Below are positions 20,918 to 29,482 of a stretch of DNA of 64,000 nucleotides, piece after piece; position 1 is the stretch's first letter; each line of letters opens with the position of its first letter. The position numbers and the translations under genes were made by a program. Where the stretch lies: contig OZ242212.1 of NCBI GenBank assembly GCA_965206355.1, forward strand, positions 1 to 64,000, in the 5' to 3' direction. The notes under the pieces are model-generated. The model was not told the DNA's origin, made no database searches, and worked only from the letters and a program-made list of their open reading frames with translations. This DNA is from Spongiihabitans sp965206355 (GTDB taxonomy: Bacteria; Pseudomonadota; Gammaproteobacteria; Arenicellales; Poriferihabitantaceae).

Positions 20918-21904
20918 TCAGATACCTATTTTCGCGATGTAGAACAGCGCAATTGCCAACAGAAATACAGTCTCAATGACCAAAATCGCCGAGTAGCTTG
21001 CGCCGACTCGGACAATGTTTGCCAGACTGGTTTTTACGCCAAGCGCCGAAATGGCGATAATAAGAAGCCAGCGAGATAACGTATTAAGCATCTCGACAAT
21101 GCGCTCTGGAATCAGGTTGATATTCGACAACACAGCCAGCACCACAAACATGACCAGAAACCACGGCAGTCGCATCTTTTGATGTTGGGAGCCCCGAAAA
21201 CTAATCATCACGACCATTAAAACAATCGGCAGAAGTGCCACACGCAACATCTTGATGAAGGTCGCAACCACACCCGCTTCCTCACTGATTGAATATCCAG
21301 CACCGACAACTTGTGCGACATCGTGGATTGTTGCGCCGATTAGAAAACCACTTTCGAGATGGCTAAGACCCAAGCTACGAAAAAGAATCGGATAGACAAT
21401 CATGGCTATTGTTGACAGGGTGGTAACAGCGATGACAACAAACAACACATCTTTTTCCCGAGCGCGTCCAGGTGGCAATACGGCGGCGATGGCGAGAGCA
21501 GCTGAAGCACCACAAATGGCTACTGCCCCCCCGGCGAGCAGTCCAAATGCCAGACGCCGACCGAACGCATAGGACAGTATCGCACCACCGCCTAGTGTCG
21601 CCAGCACAAACCCCACCATCGCGAACATCGGTGTCAGACCTATTGTCTCAACATCGCCAAAACTCAGCCGCAATCCCAACAAACCGACACCAAGACGCAA
21701 CAGCGTTTTTGAGGAGAACTCAATCCCCGGCGCACAACTCGTATCCTCGGAAAGGAATTGAAACGCCATACCAATCAGCAACGCGAACAACATCGCAGGT
21801 GCACCATAGTGTTCTGATAAAAATGTGGCGGCAACGGCAACCACCAGAGTCAGTGCCAACCCTCTGAAAAGTGTCTCGCCACGGGATTTCAGCAAGGAAA
21901 ACAT
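20918..21904 (-). CDS. YeiH/UPF0324 family membrane transporter (putative sulfate/sulfite exporter family)
   Basis: The 328-residue protein has about ten hydrophobic segments. Family strings include LLRLGVGLLGLRLSFGDV, AVAICGASAALAIAAVLP and IHDVAQVVGAGYSISEEA. YeiH-type proteins are inner-membrane proteins annotated as putative sulfate or sulfite exporters; the substrate is not established for this one. It stands alone on the minus strand, with 455 bp upstream before the divergent pncA. Confidence 0.8.
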   Translation of the reverse strand: MFSLLKSRGETLFRGLALTLVVAVAATFLSEHYGAPAMLFALLIGMAFQFLSEDTSCAPGIEFSSKTLLRLGVGLLGLRLSFGDVETIGLTPMFAMVGFVLATLGGGAILSYAFGRRLAFGLLAGGAVAICGASAALAIAAVLPPGRAREKDVLFVVIAVTTLSTIAMIVYPILFRSLGLSHLESGFLIGATIHDVAQVVGAGYSISEEAGVVATFIKMLRVALLPIVLMVVMISFRGSQHQKMRLPWFLVMFVVLAVLSNINLIPERIVEMLNTLSRWLLIIAISALGVKTSLANIVRVGASYSAILVIETVFLLAIALFYIAKIGI

Positions 21905-22359
21905 ATACCCTCAAATAAAGTATTTACCCGGCACGAAACCCGCATCAAAAACCAACTTTTATCAGCACTCATGATACGCAGGCATCAGCACACAGCGCAT
22001 AAAAAAATATTCAATGGTTTCAACCAACACAATCTGCTTGTGATATTGAAAAAAAGTCGTTCCCGGAAATCTGCCGGATTTCAGTTGTTAGGAAAGTGAT
22101 AATATCAACTTGGCAAGACTAGCCGAAAATCAGCGGTATGTCATCAAGATTTCAACACAAAATGACCGCAACGAGTGTCCTACTGCTTGTTTCTGACATT
22201 AACTCAATTCATCGCTACTGGAATTTAGTGACGGTGTTTTAGGAAAACTAAAGGGTAGCAACGACAGCAAGCTCGTGATAATCTGGATGGCTGGTGGATA
22301 CGACGTGTTGTCCCACTATACCCGACAGATAAAACCAAAAAATTGAAGAGGTAGGCTTA
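21905..22359. other. Divergent intergenic region between the YeiH gene and pncA
   Basis: About 455 bp without a gene that I can support. It must carry promoters for both flanking divergent genes, but I see no consensus pair that I would defend. A GAAGAGG ribosome-binding site for pncA is at its right end. Confidence 0.45.
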
Positions 22360-22983
22360 ATGATCAATCCATCTGACACAGATACGGCGTTACTCATTGT
22401 TGATGTTCAAAATGATTTTTGCCCGGGGGGTGCGTTGGCAGTGGAAAACGCTGATCAAATAGTGGCTCCAATCAACACCTTATCCGGATTGTTTTCTAAT
22501 ATCATCCTGACTCAGGACTGGCATCCAGCGGATCATATCAGCTTCGCCGATAATCAGCCCGGAAAATCGCCCTTTGATACCATGCTATCACCTTACGGCG
22601 ACCAGACCCTGTGGCCGACACATTGCATACAAGGTAGCTATGGCGCTGAATTCCATACTGATTTGGATAGCAGTCGCGCACAATTGATAGTACGAAAAGG
22701 CTTTCGTTCGGAAATCGACAGTTACTCGGCGTTTTATGAGAATGATCACGCTACCGCAACCGGATTGCATGGATACTTGAAGGACAGAGGGATTTCGACA
22801 CTGGTATTGAGCGGACTGGCAACAGATTTTTGCGTTGCCTGGTCTGCACTTGATGCTGTTCGTCTTGGTCTGGATACGACGGTGCTGTTGTCCACCTGCG
22901 CTGCCATCAATCAGGAAGGATTCCTGCAAACGCAACTGCAAAAAATGCAACAAGCGGGTGTCAACATAACCGACACGCTATAA
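22360..22983 (+). CDS. pncA: Nicotinamidase (pyrazinamidase)
   Basis: The 207-residue isochorismatase-fold protein has the catalytic triad Asp15 (LIVDVQNDF), Lys113 (IVRKGF) and Cys158 (GLATDFCVAWSA). The metal-binding TQDWHPADH (Asp53, His55, His59) is also present. It deamidates nicotinamide to nicotinate in NAD salvage in the cytosol. The GAAGAGG site 6 to 8 bp upstream supports the ATG at 22360. It is monocistronic here; the next genes downstream are on the opposite strand. Confidence 0.93.
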   Translation: MINPSDTDTALLIVDVQNDFCPGGALAVENADQIVAPINTLSGLFSNIILTQDWHPADHISFADNQPGKSPFDTMLSPYGDQTLWPTHCIQGSYGAEFHTDLDSSRAQLIVRKGFRSEIDSYSAFYENDHATATGLHGYLKDRGISTLVLSGLATDFCVAWSALDAVRLGLDTTVLLSTCAAINQEGFLQTQLQKMQQAGVNITDTL

Positions 22984-23174
22984 TTTTCCAAAATACTTCA
23001 GAGTTTACCCCATCGTAGCAGGTCATTCATTTCCTGACATACCCTGCCCTCATCAACTAACGTTGTTATCAACTCAAGTACAGCACGGTTTTCAGAAAGC
23101 ATATTGGCTTGATTAAGCAGAGAACATACTACCCAAGAGGCAAGGAAAACACGAAAAATGCTGTTGCTCGTTTT

Positions 23175-24230
23175 TTATGCGCGTTCTTGGCAGGGGAAAG
23201 GATTTTGGGGGGGGATCAGCGTTCCATTCTTCTGTTGCGAATGATGGTTTGGAAAAGTGATTTCGCATTGTTGTTCGTTGAAATTATGGATGCCGAAATG
23301 CCAGGCGTGATTTTGCCAGAGGTAATCGGCAGTTGCGGAATGTGGTTTATAGACTGCGGTATAGAGTGTGCCAAATCCACGGTTGTGGGCGGCGTTAAAC
23401 ACGGGCGGACGGAGAAAAGCACTTAATAGTCCCTCAGCAGTTTCTTCGACATCAGACATAATCGCTTGTATGGCACTTTCCCGTTGCAGAGTCGCTGTTG
23501 CCCAAGCATAACGTGGCCACTCTATTTTTCCCTGATGGTTAGTTGCAACTGGAACCTGACGAACAATCGCTGCTCTATCTGGAGCCACATAAACAGTAGC
23601 AAATCGTTGCTGTTTATCCACCAGCGTGATGTTGTATGACATGTGAGTGGGGACACGTTTTAACACGGCAATAGCAGATGCCGTGTCATCGCAAAATTCG
23701 AGGATATAACGCAGAATGACCGGTATGCCGAAACCCGTGCCGACATCAACCCGACCGCCAAATGCCAGCGATACTGCCAGACCCGATTCGTTGATGCCGT
23801 CAAGTACCCCCCACAACGCATCAGACATAGCGATGACTATTTGCTCATTCCATTTTGTTTTAAGTAGTACGCCTTCAAATCTGTTGATGTTGTAATCGTA
23901 ATTGCGTAGCAGCACTGGTTCCTCGCCCGTCCATACTGCCTGAGTACATCCTGTCAAATAGGGTGGCGGACAATACATTGACAGGAAACGCGCCACACTA
24001 TCTCTGCCACCCGCAAGTTCGGTCAACTGTCGATAGGTCGGTTCAAGTTCGGGCATATATTGCCGAATTTTTTTAACACACTCACCATAAGTCGGGCGGG
24101 CAGCGTCTCCCTGACACAGAAACCATGCGTGATACTCTGGCCACAGCCTGTCAAACAGTGTTACCCATTTTTCGTCTGCTTTATCCTGTTCAATAGCACA
24201 GAATGTTTTGCATCGCTGGGTTGGTGTCAT
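23175..24230 (-). CDS. C45-type autoproteolytic acyltransferase/amidohydrolase (Ntn hydrolase)
   Basis: The 351-residue protein resembles acyl-CoA:6-aminopenicillanate acyltransferase and linear-amide hydrolases. GCTQAVW has the likely nucleophile Cys95 after self-cleavage, then VLLRNYDYN, and MSDALWGVLDGINESGLAVSLAFGGR. These enzymes are made as proenzymes that cleave before a cysteine and then hydrolyse or transfer acyl groups on amides. It is the last gene of a minus-strand trio, 14 bp after an ATP-grasp ligase. Substrate unknown. No signal peptide is seen, so it is probably cytosolic. Confidence 0.75.
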   Translation of the reverse strand: MTPTQRCKTFCAIEQDKADEKWVTLFDRLWPEYHAWFLCQGDAARPTYGECVKKIRQYMPELEPTYRQLTELAGGRDSVARFLSMYCPPPYLTGCTQAVWTGEEPVLLRNYDYNINRFEGVLLKTKWNEQIVIAMSDALWGVLDGINESGLAVSLAFGGRVDVGTGFGIPVILRYILEFCDDTASAIAVLKRVPTHMSYNITLVDKQQRFATVYVAPDRAAIVRQVPVATNHQGKIEWPRYAWATATLQRESAIQAIMSDVEETAEGLLSAFLRPPVFNAAHNRGFGTLYTAVYKPHSATADYLWQNHAWHFGIHNFNEQQCEITFPNHHSQQKNGTLIPPQNPFPCQERA

Positions 24231-24244
24231 CTGCTCAAATCTTG

Positions 24245-25834
24245 CTATAAAATCTTGAAGGCATCGCCCTGCAAAGAGACTGGCGGTGTTCGGGCATTTT
24301 TTGCTTGTTCCAAAGAGACGCCGCGGTAGTGACCGACAATGCCTTCAATCCATGCTTGAGCACGATCATTCAATTCAAAATCCTCTGTCATCAATCTGCC
24401 TCGCGTGATCAGTATGCCTAAATCCGCACCTTTGTAGCGGTAGTCTCCAGCACCGCTGATACGAAGATAAAAGCCGTGGCTTTCATCTTCAACAGCGCGG
24501 CGATGATAGTCAAAACGCGTGAAGGTTACGGCATTATCTTCCTGTAATCTCCAGATGCCAGATTGTGGCGCTTCGGTTATGTAGTCAATACTGTCATCAA
24601 CATGCTTGATGACTAACTGGCTCCAATCGTCAATGTTATCCGCATCTGCCCATCGCTCATTCAGCGCCTCAATATCAATCTCAAATTCCTGATCGGAAAA
24701 TTCGAGCAGGTGGAAAAGGAATAAGGGAGCGTCAGCATGTGCGAAAGCAGCATGATTGGTCATTGAGCTGGCACCAGTTACTCTGGGGTTAAGTTCGCCA
24801 AGATAGAGCGCATCATCGTCCAGATCAATCAGAAAATCGAGTTCAAAATAACCTCGATAACCTTCTTCGCGTAATGCCTCACCGAAAGCTCGGGTATAGT
24901 TTCTTGCTTTGTCCCGAATCTCCTGCGTAAACGCCTCGGCAAAAATCTCATTGCCACACCAACCACCTTTGTAGGGGGTGAGCTGCTTAAAACCAACCAG
25001 CTCGGTCATTAACGGGCCAACAATGGTTCCACATCGTGTCGTGCATGCCTCAATGGCAGAGCCCCGACAGTTGACCCGCTTCATAATTTTCACTTCGGGC
25101 TGGTTAATAATATCCGCACTATACTTATCCCAATCTTGCTCGCTGGATATGAAATAGGTGGTTTTTCCTGAATCGCCGAATGCAGATTGCAATACCAGAT
25201 CATCGCCGAGCTTTTTCGTGAGTTTGCGTAATTGCGCATAACTTTCCACCTTTGCCAACACGTTGGGTACGCTGGGGACACCGGCACGATTACCAATACG
25301 GACGGTTTCAATTTTATTATCCATTTTCTGGCGTAATTGCGCGGACGGAAACCAGATATCCATACCGATTTCCTGACATAGTCTTTCTGTTTCCTGATCA
25401 AACATAAGGAACACTGCCTTGCCACCAGCACCACGATGTTCGATATAGTCAATGACTTCCTTGTGCTGCAACAGGTAATTGTTGATGTCTTCAATGCTGC
25501 TAAATTGCCGATAAGATTGTTCCTCAGGAATACGTACATTGGGATGTCTACGGTCAAAACAATCCAGGTAATTGATGTAACGAAAATTCCTTACCCACTC
25601 ACTGATGCCGAGCAAATTAAAATTGGTCGCACTGATAAAATAAATCGGCGTTTCATTGCGATGAAAAAATCGCCGAATATCGGAAATACTTTTCAGTTTT
25701 TTGCTATTCATATCTGTAGCCTCATCAATTACCGGTGACGGGTCGCAAATCGTATCAATTACGGCAGTAATGACACCTTTCAAATTACACATGGTATCAA
25801 TCATAAATTGAGTAACCGCATATCGGTTGTTCAT
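24245..25834 (-). CDS. ATP-grasp ligase (biotin-carboxylase-like), uncharacterised
   Basis: The 529-residue protein has an ATP-grasp core: LVLQSAFGDSGKTTYFISS (nucleotide-binding loop, near 215), GWCGNEIFAEAF, then GYFELDFLIDLDDDALYLGELNPRVTGASSMTN, with the metal-binding Glu and Asn of the family. There is no biotin-carrier or carboxyltransferase domain, so the common biotin carboxylase label is misleading. ATP-grasp enzymes join a carboxylate to an amine or thiol through an acyl phosphate. Placed between a PLP amino-acid decarboxylase and an Ntn amidase/acyltransferase, ligation to an amine product is a plausible inference. The N-terminal 130 residues are unfamiliar. Confidence 0.75.
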   Translation of the reverse strand: MNNRYAVTQFMIDTMCNLKGVITAVIDTICDPSPVIDEATDMNSKKLKSISDIRRFFHRNETPIYFISATNFNLLGISEWVRNFRYINYLDCFDRRHPNVRIPEEQSYRQFSSIEDINNYLLQHKEVIDYIEHRGAGGKAVFLMFDQETERLCQEIGMDIWFPSAQLRQKMDNKIETVRIGNRAGVPSVPNVLAKVESYAQLRKLTKKLGDDLVLQSAFGDSGKTTYFISSEQDWDKYSADIINQPEVKIMKRVNCRGSAIEACTTRCGTIVGPLMTELVGFKQLTPYKGGWCGNEIFAEAFTQEIRDKARNYTRAFGEALREEGYRGYFELDFLIDLDDDALYLGELNPRVTGASSMTNHAAFAHADAPLFLFHLLEFSDQEFEIDIEALNERWADADNIDDWSQLVIKHVDDSIDYITEAPQSGIWRLQEDNAVTFTRFDYHRRAVEDESHGFYLRISGAGDYRYKGADLGILITRGRLMTEDFELNDRAQAWIEGIVGHYRGVSLEQAKNARTPPVSLQGDAFKIL

Positions 25835-25945
25835 CTTTTTGTTATTCTCTTTTCTTGTATTGAATAACGAATCAGCGCCTCATTATGGCGAACAAAATGC
25901 TGTTGTTTTTAGATGTGTCTTGATCGCGGCAGAATGTTCCATTTT

Positions 25946-26084
25946 GAGACCTTTGCACGAAAGCCATTTCACCTGCATGCTGCGTTAAAATCGTACTCAA
26001 TCGGTCATTTATAAGCATAAACTCCCTCATTCCGTGCGTTTTTGCCTTGCCTGAAAGAGAAATCATCTTCCGTGCAAAGGTCTC
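25946..26084. mobile_element. Miniature inverted-repeat element, copy 1 (139 bp)
   Basis: Ends are the perfect 14-bp inverted repeats GAGACCTTTGCACG and CGTGCAAAGGTCTC, with weaker pairing for about ten more bases. It is flanked by the 5-bp direct repeat ATTTT (25941-25945 and 26085-26089), a target duplication. It has no protein gene. The insertion lies against the stop codon of the decarboxylase gene (26089-26091). Copies 2 and 3 are at 42786 and 55182. Confidence 0.9.
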
Positions 26085-26088
26085 ATTT

Positions 26089-28887
26089 TCAATTTTCCAT
26101 GCTCAATTCTTCCAACGCTTGTTTGTTGAAGACCTGAAGACCCAGTTCCGATTGATAGCCGTGAATTTCTTTGACGTCAAGTTTTTTCATAAAGGTTATA
26201 ATATCGGCACTGACAATTTGTCCGGGGACTAATATGGGAAATCCGGGCGGATAGGGGATGACAAAACTCGCTGATACCAGTTCTAATCCGTTATCAATGT
26301 CTTGTGCAATATCATTTTTGCAGATGTCAACATATTCGCAATGTTGCTCATCATAAGCAAGGAAAAATGCTTTTCGCAGATCGCCCTCAGGCATCTGAAC
26401 TGCAGAAGTTTGCTTGGCTCTGGCGGGGCTGAAGGCGTCATGGAAGCGACTGAAATCAGGCAACGGCGGTAAATCCCGAGTCAGCGACTCCACCCGCTTG
26501 TCAAACAATTTGCGTTCGGAACGCCCGTATTCTTCCTGCTCCTGATCAAGATCGTTGGCGATTTTATTCAAGACATCAATCAGGAATGCAACCGAACTTC
26601 GAGTCGTACCGATATTAGTCATAAACAAGACGGTATTGCGCGAAGTCTTGTTAACCTGAATACCATGCTTATCCATCAGATATTGGTTCTTGAAGGTGTC
26701 GCCATCAATACCAGTCGCGCCGACATACAAGGTTAATCGGGTCGGATCAATCACAAAATCATCCATTCCCCAGGCTTGTTCCATATGATCGTTTGCCCAA
26801 CCCGTTTCGGAGTCGAAATAGGCTTCAATTTTTGATGGTCGATATTCTTTCGGCACCAAATCCCGTGCCACAAGAAAGCGGAAATAGCGATTGAGTTTCG
26901 GGCTGGCGGCAACTTGTTTTCGTATTGACATCGCCAGCTCAATTTGTTTTTGCACCATTTCATAACCTTCAAGCTCAACCTGACGACGACCGAGATCAAG
27001 AGATGCCACGATCTGATAATTTGGCGATGTTGAAGTATGGGTCATAAAGGCTTCATCAAAAGGCTCGGCACATTTTTGTTTGAAGTCCTGATCAAAAACA
27101 TGAATCATCGAACCTTGGCGCAACGCCGTCAGCGACTTGTGTGTCGATTGTGTGGCATAGACCCTGATGCGTACTTTGTCGGGATCAGGTAACAGCGGTG
27201 TTTTGAGAAGGGTTTTGACAGAAGGGTTATCGGATAACGTCTGTTGTTGCTTTTGGTATAACACACGATATTCTTCGCTACGGTATTTTCTGATTAGTTT
27301 GCGAGCCGTTGCCATCGCGGTGCGTTGCCGGTAAGTCGGTGTAAATGCAGCAAAGGCAAACCATGCCTCGTCCCAGAGAAACATCAAATCTGGCTTGATT
27401 GCCAAACATTCTTCCATCACCTTTTCGACGTTATAGACGACACCGTCAAATGTGCAATTCGTCAGCAATAACATTTTCACCCTGTGCAGTTGACCGGCAT
27501 CACGATAGCCGAGCAAGCGTTTCTTTATTTCAATCAGCGGTACCGCACCGTACATTGAATAGTCATGCAAAGGGTAGGAATCGAGATACGATACATGCGC
27601 CCCGGACAATACCATGCCATAGTGGTGAGACTTATGGCAATCACGGTCAATTAGGACGATGTCGGTCGGTTGCACCAATCCCTGTACGACAATCTTGTTC
27701 GCGGTCGAAGTGCCGTTAGTCACAAAATAAGTGCGTCTGGCACCAAATGCCCGCGCCGCATATTCCTGTGCTTTCTTTATCGGACCGTGCGGTTGTAGCA
27801 GTGAGTCAAGACCACCCGATGTTGCCGAAGTTTCTGCCAGAAATATGTTGATGCCATAGAACTTGACCATATCCTGAATCCAGTGTGATTTAGTCACCGA
27901 CTTACCCCGAGAAATTGGCATCGCATGGAATACGCCAGTCGGTTTACGACTGTAAGTGCGTAACGCATTAAAAAACGGTGTTTCATATCGTTGCTGAATG
28001 CCACGCAACAAATTCAAATGTAGCTCCAAATAATCATCCTGTCGATAAAAAATACGGCGAAAGATTTTAGCTGAACTGTCGGCAATTGATTCCGCCGATT
28101 CATCAGTTACCAAATATAAATCCAGCTCGGGTCGCAACTGCTCAAGAAATCGTCCGAGCAACGGGCCATAACCAATATCGGGCATGTCCTCATATTCAGC
28201 ATCGCTAATTGAATTGAGATAACGCTGTAAAATTTGCAGGTGGTTCTTGGAATGTAGCGGGAACTCATAGCGAATGACACACGCCTGAATATTGTAGTTA
28301 AACAAGACCGCAATCAACGCATCTTCAAAGCTGGGAACGGCGACAACATCATAGACGAAATCGTCCTCCTCACGACTAACCCGCTCAAAACTTTTTTTTA
28401 AGGTATGGATTTCCTGTCGCGCATTTTTATCCACAAACAAAACCTCAAAATACGGTTTCTGATGTCCGTCTTGTTGTTCCTTTTTATATTTCTGGTAATC
28501 GTCCCGTTCATCCTGCTTCAAATCCAGCGCAGAATTCAAATCAATACCACGAAGCCGATAACTATCGCTGGATAAAGCACGCACAACAATCTCAATACAC
28601 CATGACAAGGTGGCATAATCGCCCTTCTTGAACAAACGCCACAACAACTCAAAATCTTCATCCGATGGAAATGCGGTGTACTCCTCCAAGGTCTGTAAAA
28701 CAGACAACAAAGCGGATGTTTGTTCCGCAAGCGAAAGTGTCTCTTGCTGTCGTTGTTTTTTGGCACTTAACCGCGTGGTGTATTCTACCAACTTTTGCCA
28801 ACTATCAAAACGAAACTGTGTCGGACTATGATAATAGTCTAAATCGGTTTTATCCGTTGATGTTGCTTGGGTAGTATAGCTGTTCAA
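26089..28887 (-). CDS. Long PLP-dependent Orn/Lys/Arg decarboxylase-family protein
   Basis: The 932-residue protein is about 200 longer than the usual fold-I decarboxylases (about 715-750). The PLP lysine is Lys584 in QSTHKSL; other core strings are FFVTNGTS-like YFVTNGTSTANKIV, VLIDRDCHKSHHYG and LFLWDEAWFAF-like FLWDEAWFAFAAF. The N-terminal 290 residues include a receiver-like wing region plus an unfamiliar extension. It starts at TTG (28885-28887) with a strong AAGGGAG site just upstream. It heads a trio with an ATP-grasp ligase and an Ntn hydrolase, separated by copy 1 of the miniature element. It is expected to decarboxylate a basic amino acid; which one cannot be told. Confidence 0.8.
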   Translation of the reverse strand: MNSYTTQATSTDKTDLDYYHSPTQFRFDSWQKLVEYTTRLSAKKQRQQETLSLAEQTSALLSVLQTLEEYTAFPSDEDFELLWRLFKKGDYATLSWCIEIVVRALSSDSYRLRGIDLNSALDLKQDERDDYQKYKKEQQDGHQKPYFEVLFVDKNARQEIHTLKKSFERVSREEDDFVYDVVAVPSFEDALIAVLFNYNIQACVIRYEFPLHSKNHLQILQRYLNSISDAEYEDMPDIGYGPLLGRFLEQLRPELDLYLVTDESAESIADSSAKIFRRIFYRQDDYLELHLNLLRGIQQRYETPFFNALRTYSRKPTGVFHAMPISRGKSVTKSHWIQDMVKFYGINIFLAETSATSGGLDSLLQPHGPIKKAQEYAARAFGARRTYFVTNGTSTANKIVVQGLVQPTDIVLIDRDCHKSHHYGMVLSGAHVSYLDSYPLHDYSMYGAVPLIEIKKRLLGYRDAGQLHRVKMLLLTNCTFDGVVYNVEKVMEECLAIKPDLMFLWDEAWFAFAAFTPTYRQRTAMATARKLIRKYRSEEYRVLYQKQQQTLSDNPSVKTLLKTPLLPDPDKVRIRVYATQSTHKSLTALRQGSMIHVFDQDFKQKCAEPFDEAFMTHTSTSPNYQIVASLDLGRRQVELEGYEMVQKQIELAMSIRKQVAASPKLNRYFRFLVARDLVPKEYRPSKIEAYFDSETGWANDHMEQAWGMDDFVIDPTRLTLYVGATGIDGDTFKNQYLMDKHGIQVNKTSRNTVLFMTNIGTTRSSVAFLIDVLNKIANDLDQEQEEYGRSERKLFDKRVESLTRDLPPLPDFSRFHDAFSPARAKQTSAVQMPEGDLRKAFFLAYDEQHCEYVDICKNDIAQDIDNGLELVSASFVIPYPPGFPILVPGQIVSADIITFMKKLDVKEIHGYQSELGLQVFNKQALEELSMEN

Positions 28888-28969
28888 AATCTCTCCCTTC
28901 TACTTGATTCAGTATCAGAACATCATACTACAAATAGCGGAGTATCGGCAAGAATTTATTGTTGAGCGT

Positions 28970-29075
28970 GTTAGAAGTAAATAGAACTGTCCGGATAATT
29001 AACACGTAAACTGTCCGCTTTGAATAACGCTCTTGTTAGAAGTAAATAGCACTGTCCGCTTTTGGCTAACGCTCT
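28970..29075. repeat. Imperfect tandem repeat, period about 65 bp
   Basis: GTTAGAAGTAAATAGAACTG plus TCCG at 28970-28993 recurs with one mismatch at 29035-29058. ACTGTCCGCTTT followed by AACGCTCT also occurs twice around it. The pattern resembles worn ends of an insertion sequence rather than a regulatory array, but no transposase is adjacent. The 254-bp gap between the decarboxylase gene and the DUF4404 gene otherwise holds no gene. Confidence 0.6.
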
Positions 29076-29141
29076 GCACATACCCTTTTTCTATGCTCTA
29101 ATAAAATGCTATACTGAAGCCATCAATATCGGCATCAGATT

Positions 29142-29408
29142 ATGAGTAGACAAGCATTACATGATTTACTTGCTCAACTAAAGCAACAACGTCATTGTGT
29201 TGACTTGGTTGATAGTGAGTATCAACAACGACTGGATGAGATTGTTGAATCTTTGGAGCAACAGAAGCTCTATCCTGAAACCTTTGATCAATACTCTGGT
29301 CTTAATCGGCAGATCAAGGATTTCATGCTTGACTATGAAGCGGCGCACCCCACCATCAGCAACCTTTTAAGTAGCCTTCAACAACTGTTACATAACTTCA
29401 AGATTTGA
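29142..29408 (+). CDS. DUF4404 family small protein
   Basis: The 88-residue protein is almost entirely helical: SRQALHDLLAQLKQQ at the start, heptad-like leucines through the middle, and YEAAHPTISNLLSSLQQLL at the end. This pattern and length fit the DUF4404 family of gammaproteobacteria. Function is unknown; a small cytosolic coiled-coil protein is likely. It stands alone on the plus strand and is convergent with apaH. Confidence 0.7.
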   Translation: MSRQALHDLLAQLKQQRHCVDLVDSEYQQRLDEIVESLEQQKLYPETFDQYSGLNRQIKDFMLDYEAAHPTISNLLSSLQQLLHNFKI

Positions 29409-29482
29409 TAAGCAATCCCCTCCCCTATTTTTCTCCATGAGGACGCGTTCCAATCTTCAATTCTCAATCATTCATTACGCCT

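Noticed and set aside
20734..20979. An 81-codon plus-strand frame
   Set aside because: It overlaps the end of the YeiH gene, has no recognisable domain and no convincing ribosome-binding site.
24245..25834. Biotin carboxylase of an acyl-CoA carboxylase
   Set aside because: Only the ATP-grasp fold is shared; there are no biotin-carrier or carboxyltransferase genes, and the neighbours are a decarboxylase and an Ntn hydrolase.
28970..29075. CRISPR array
   Set aside because: Only two units with one mismatch, unequal spacing and no cas genes anywhere in the window.
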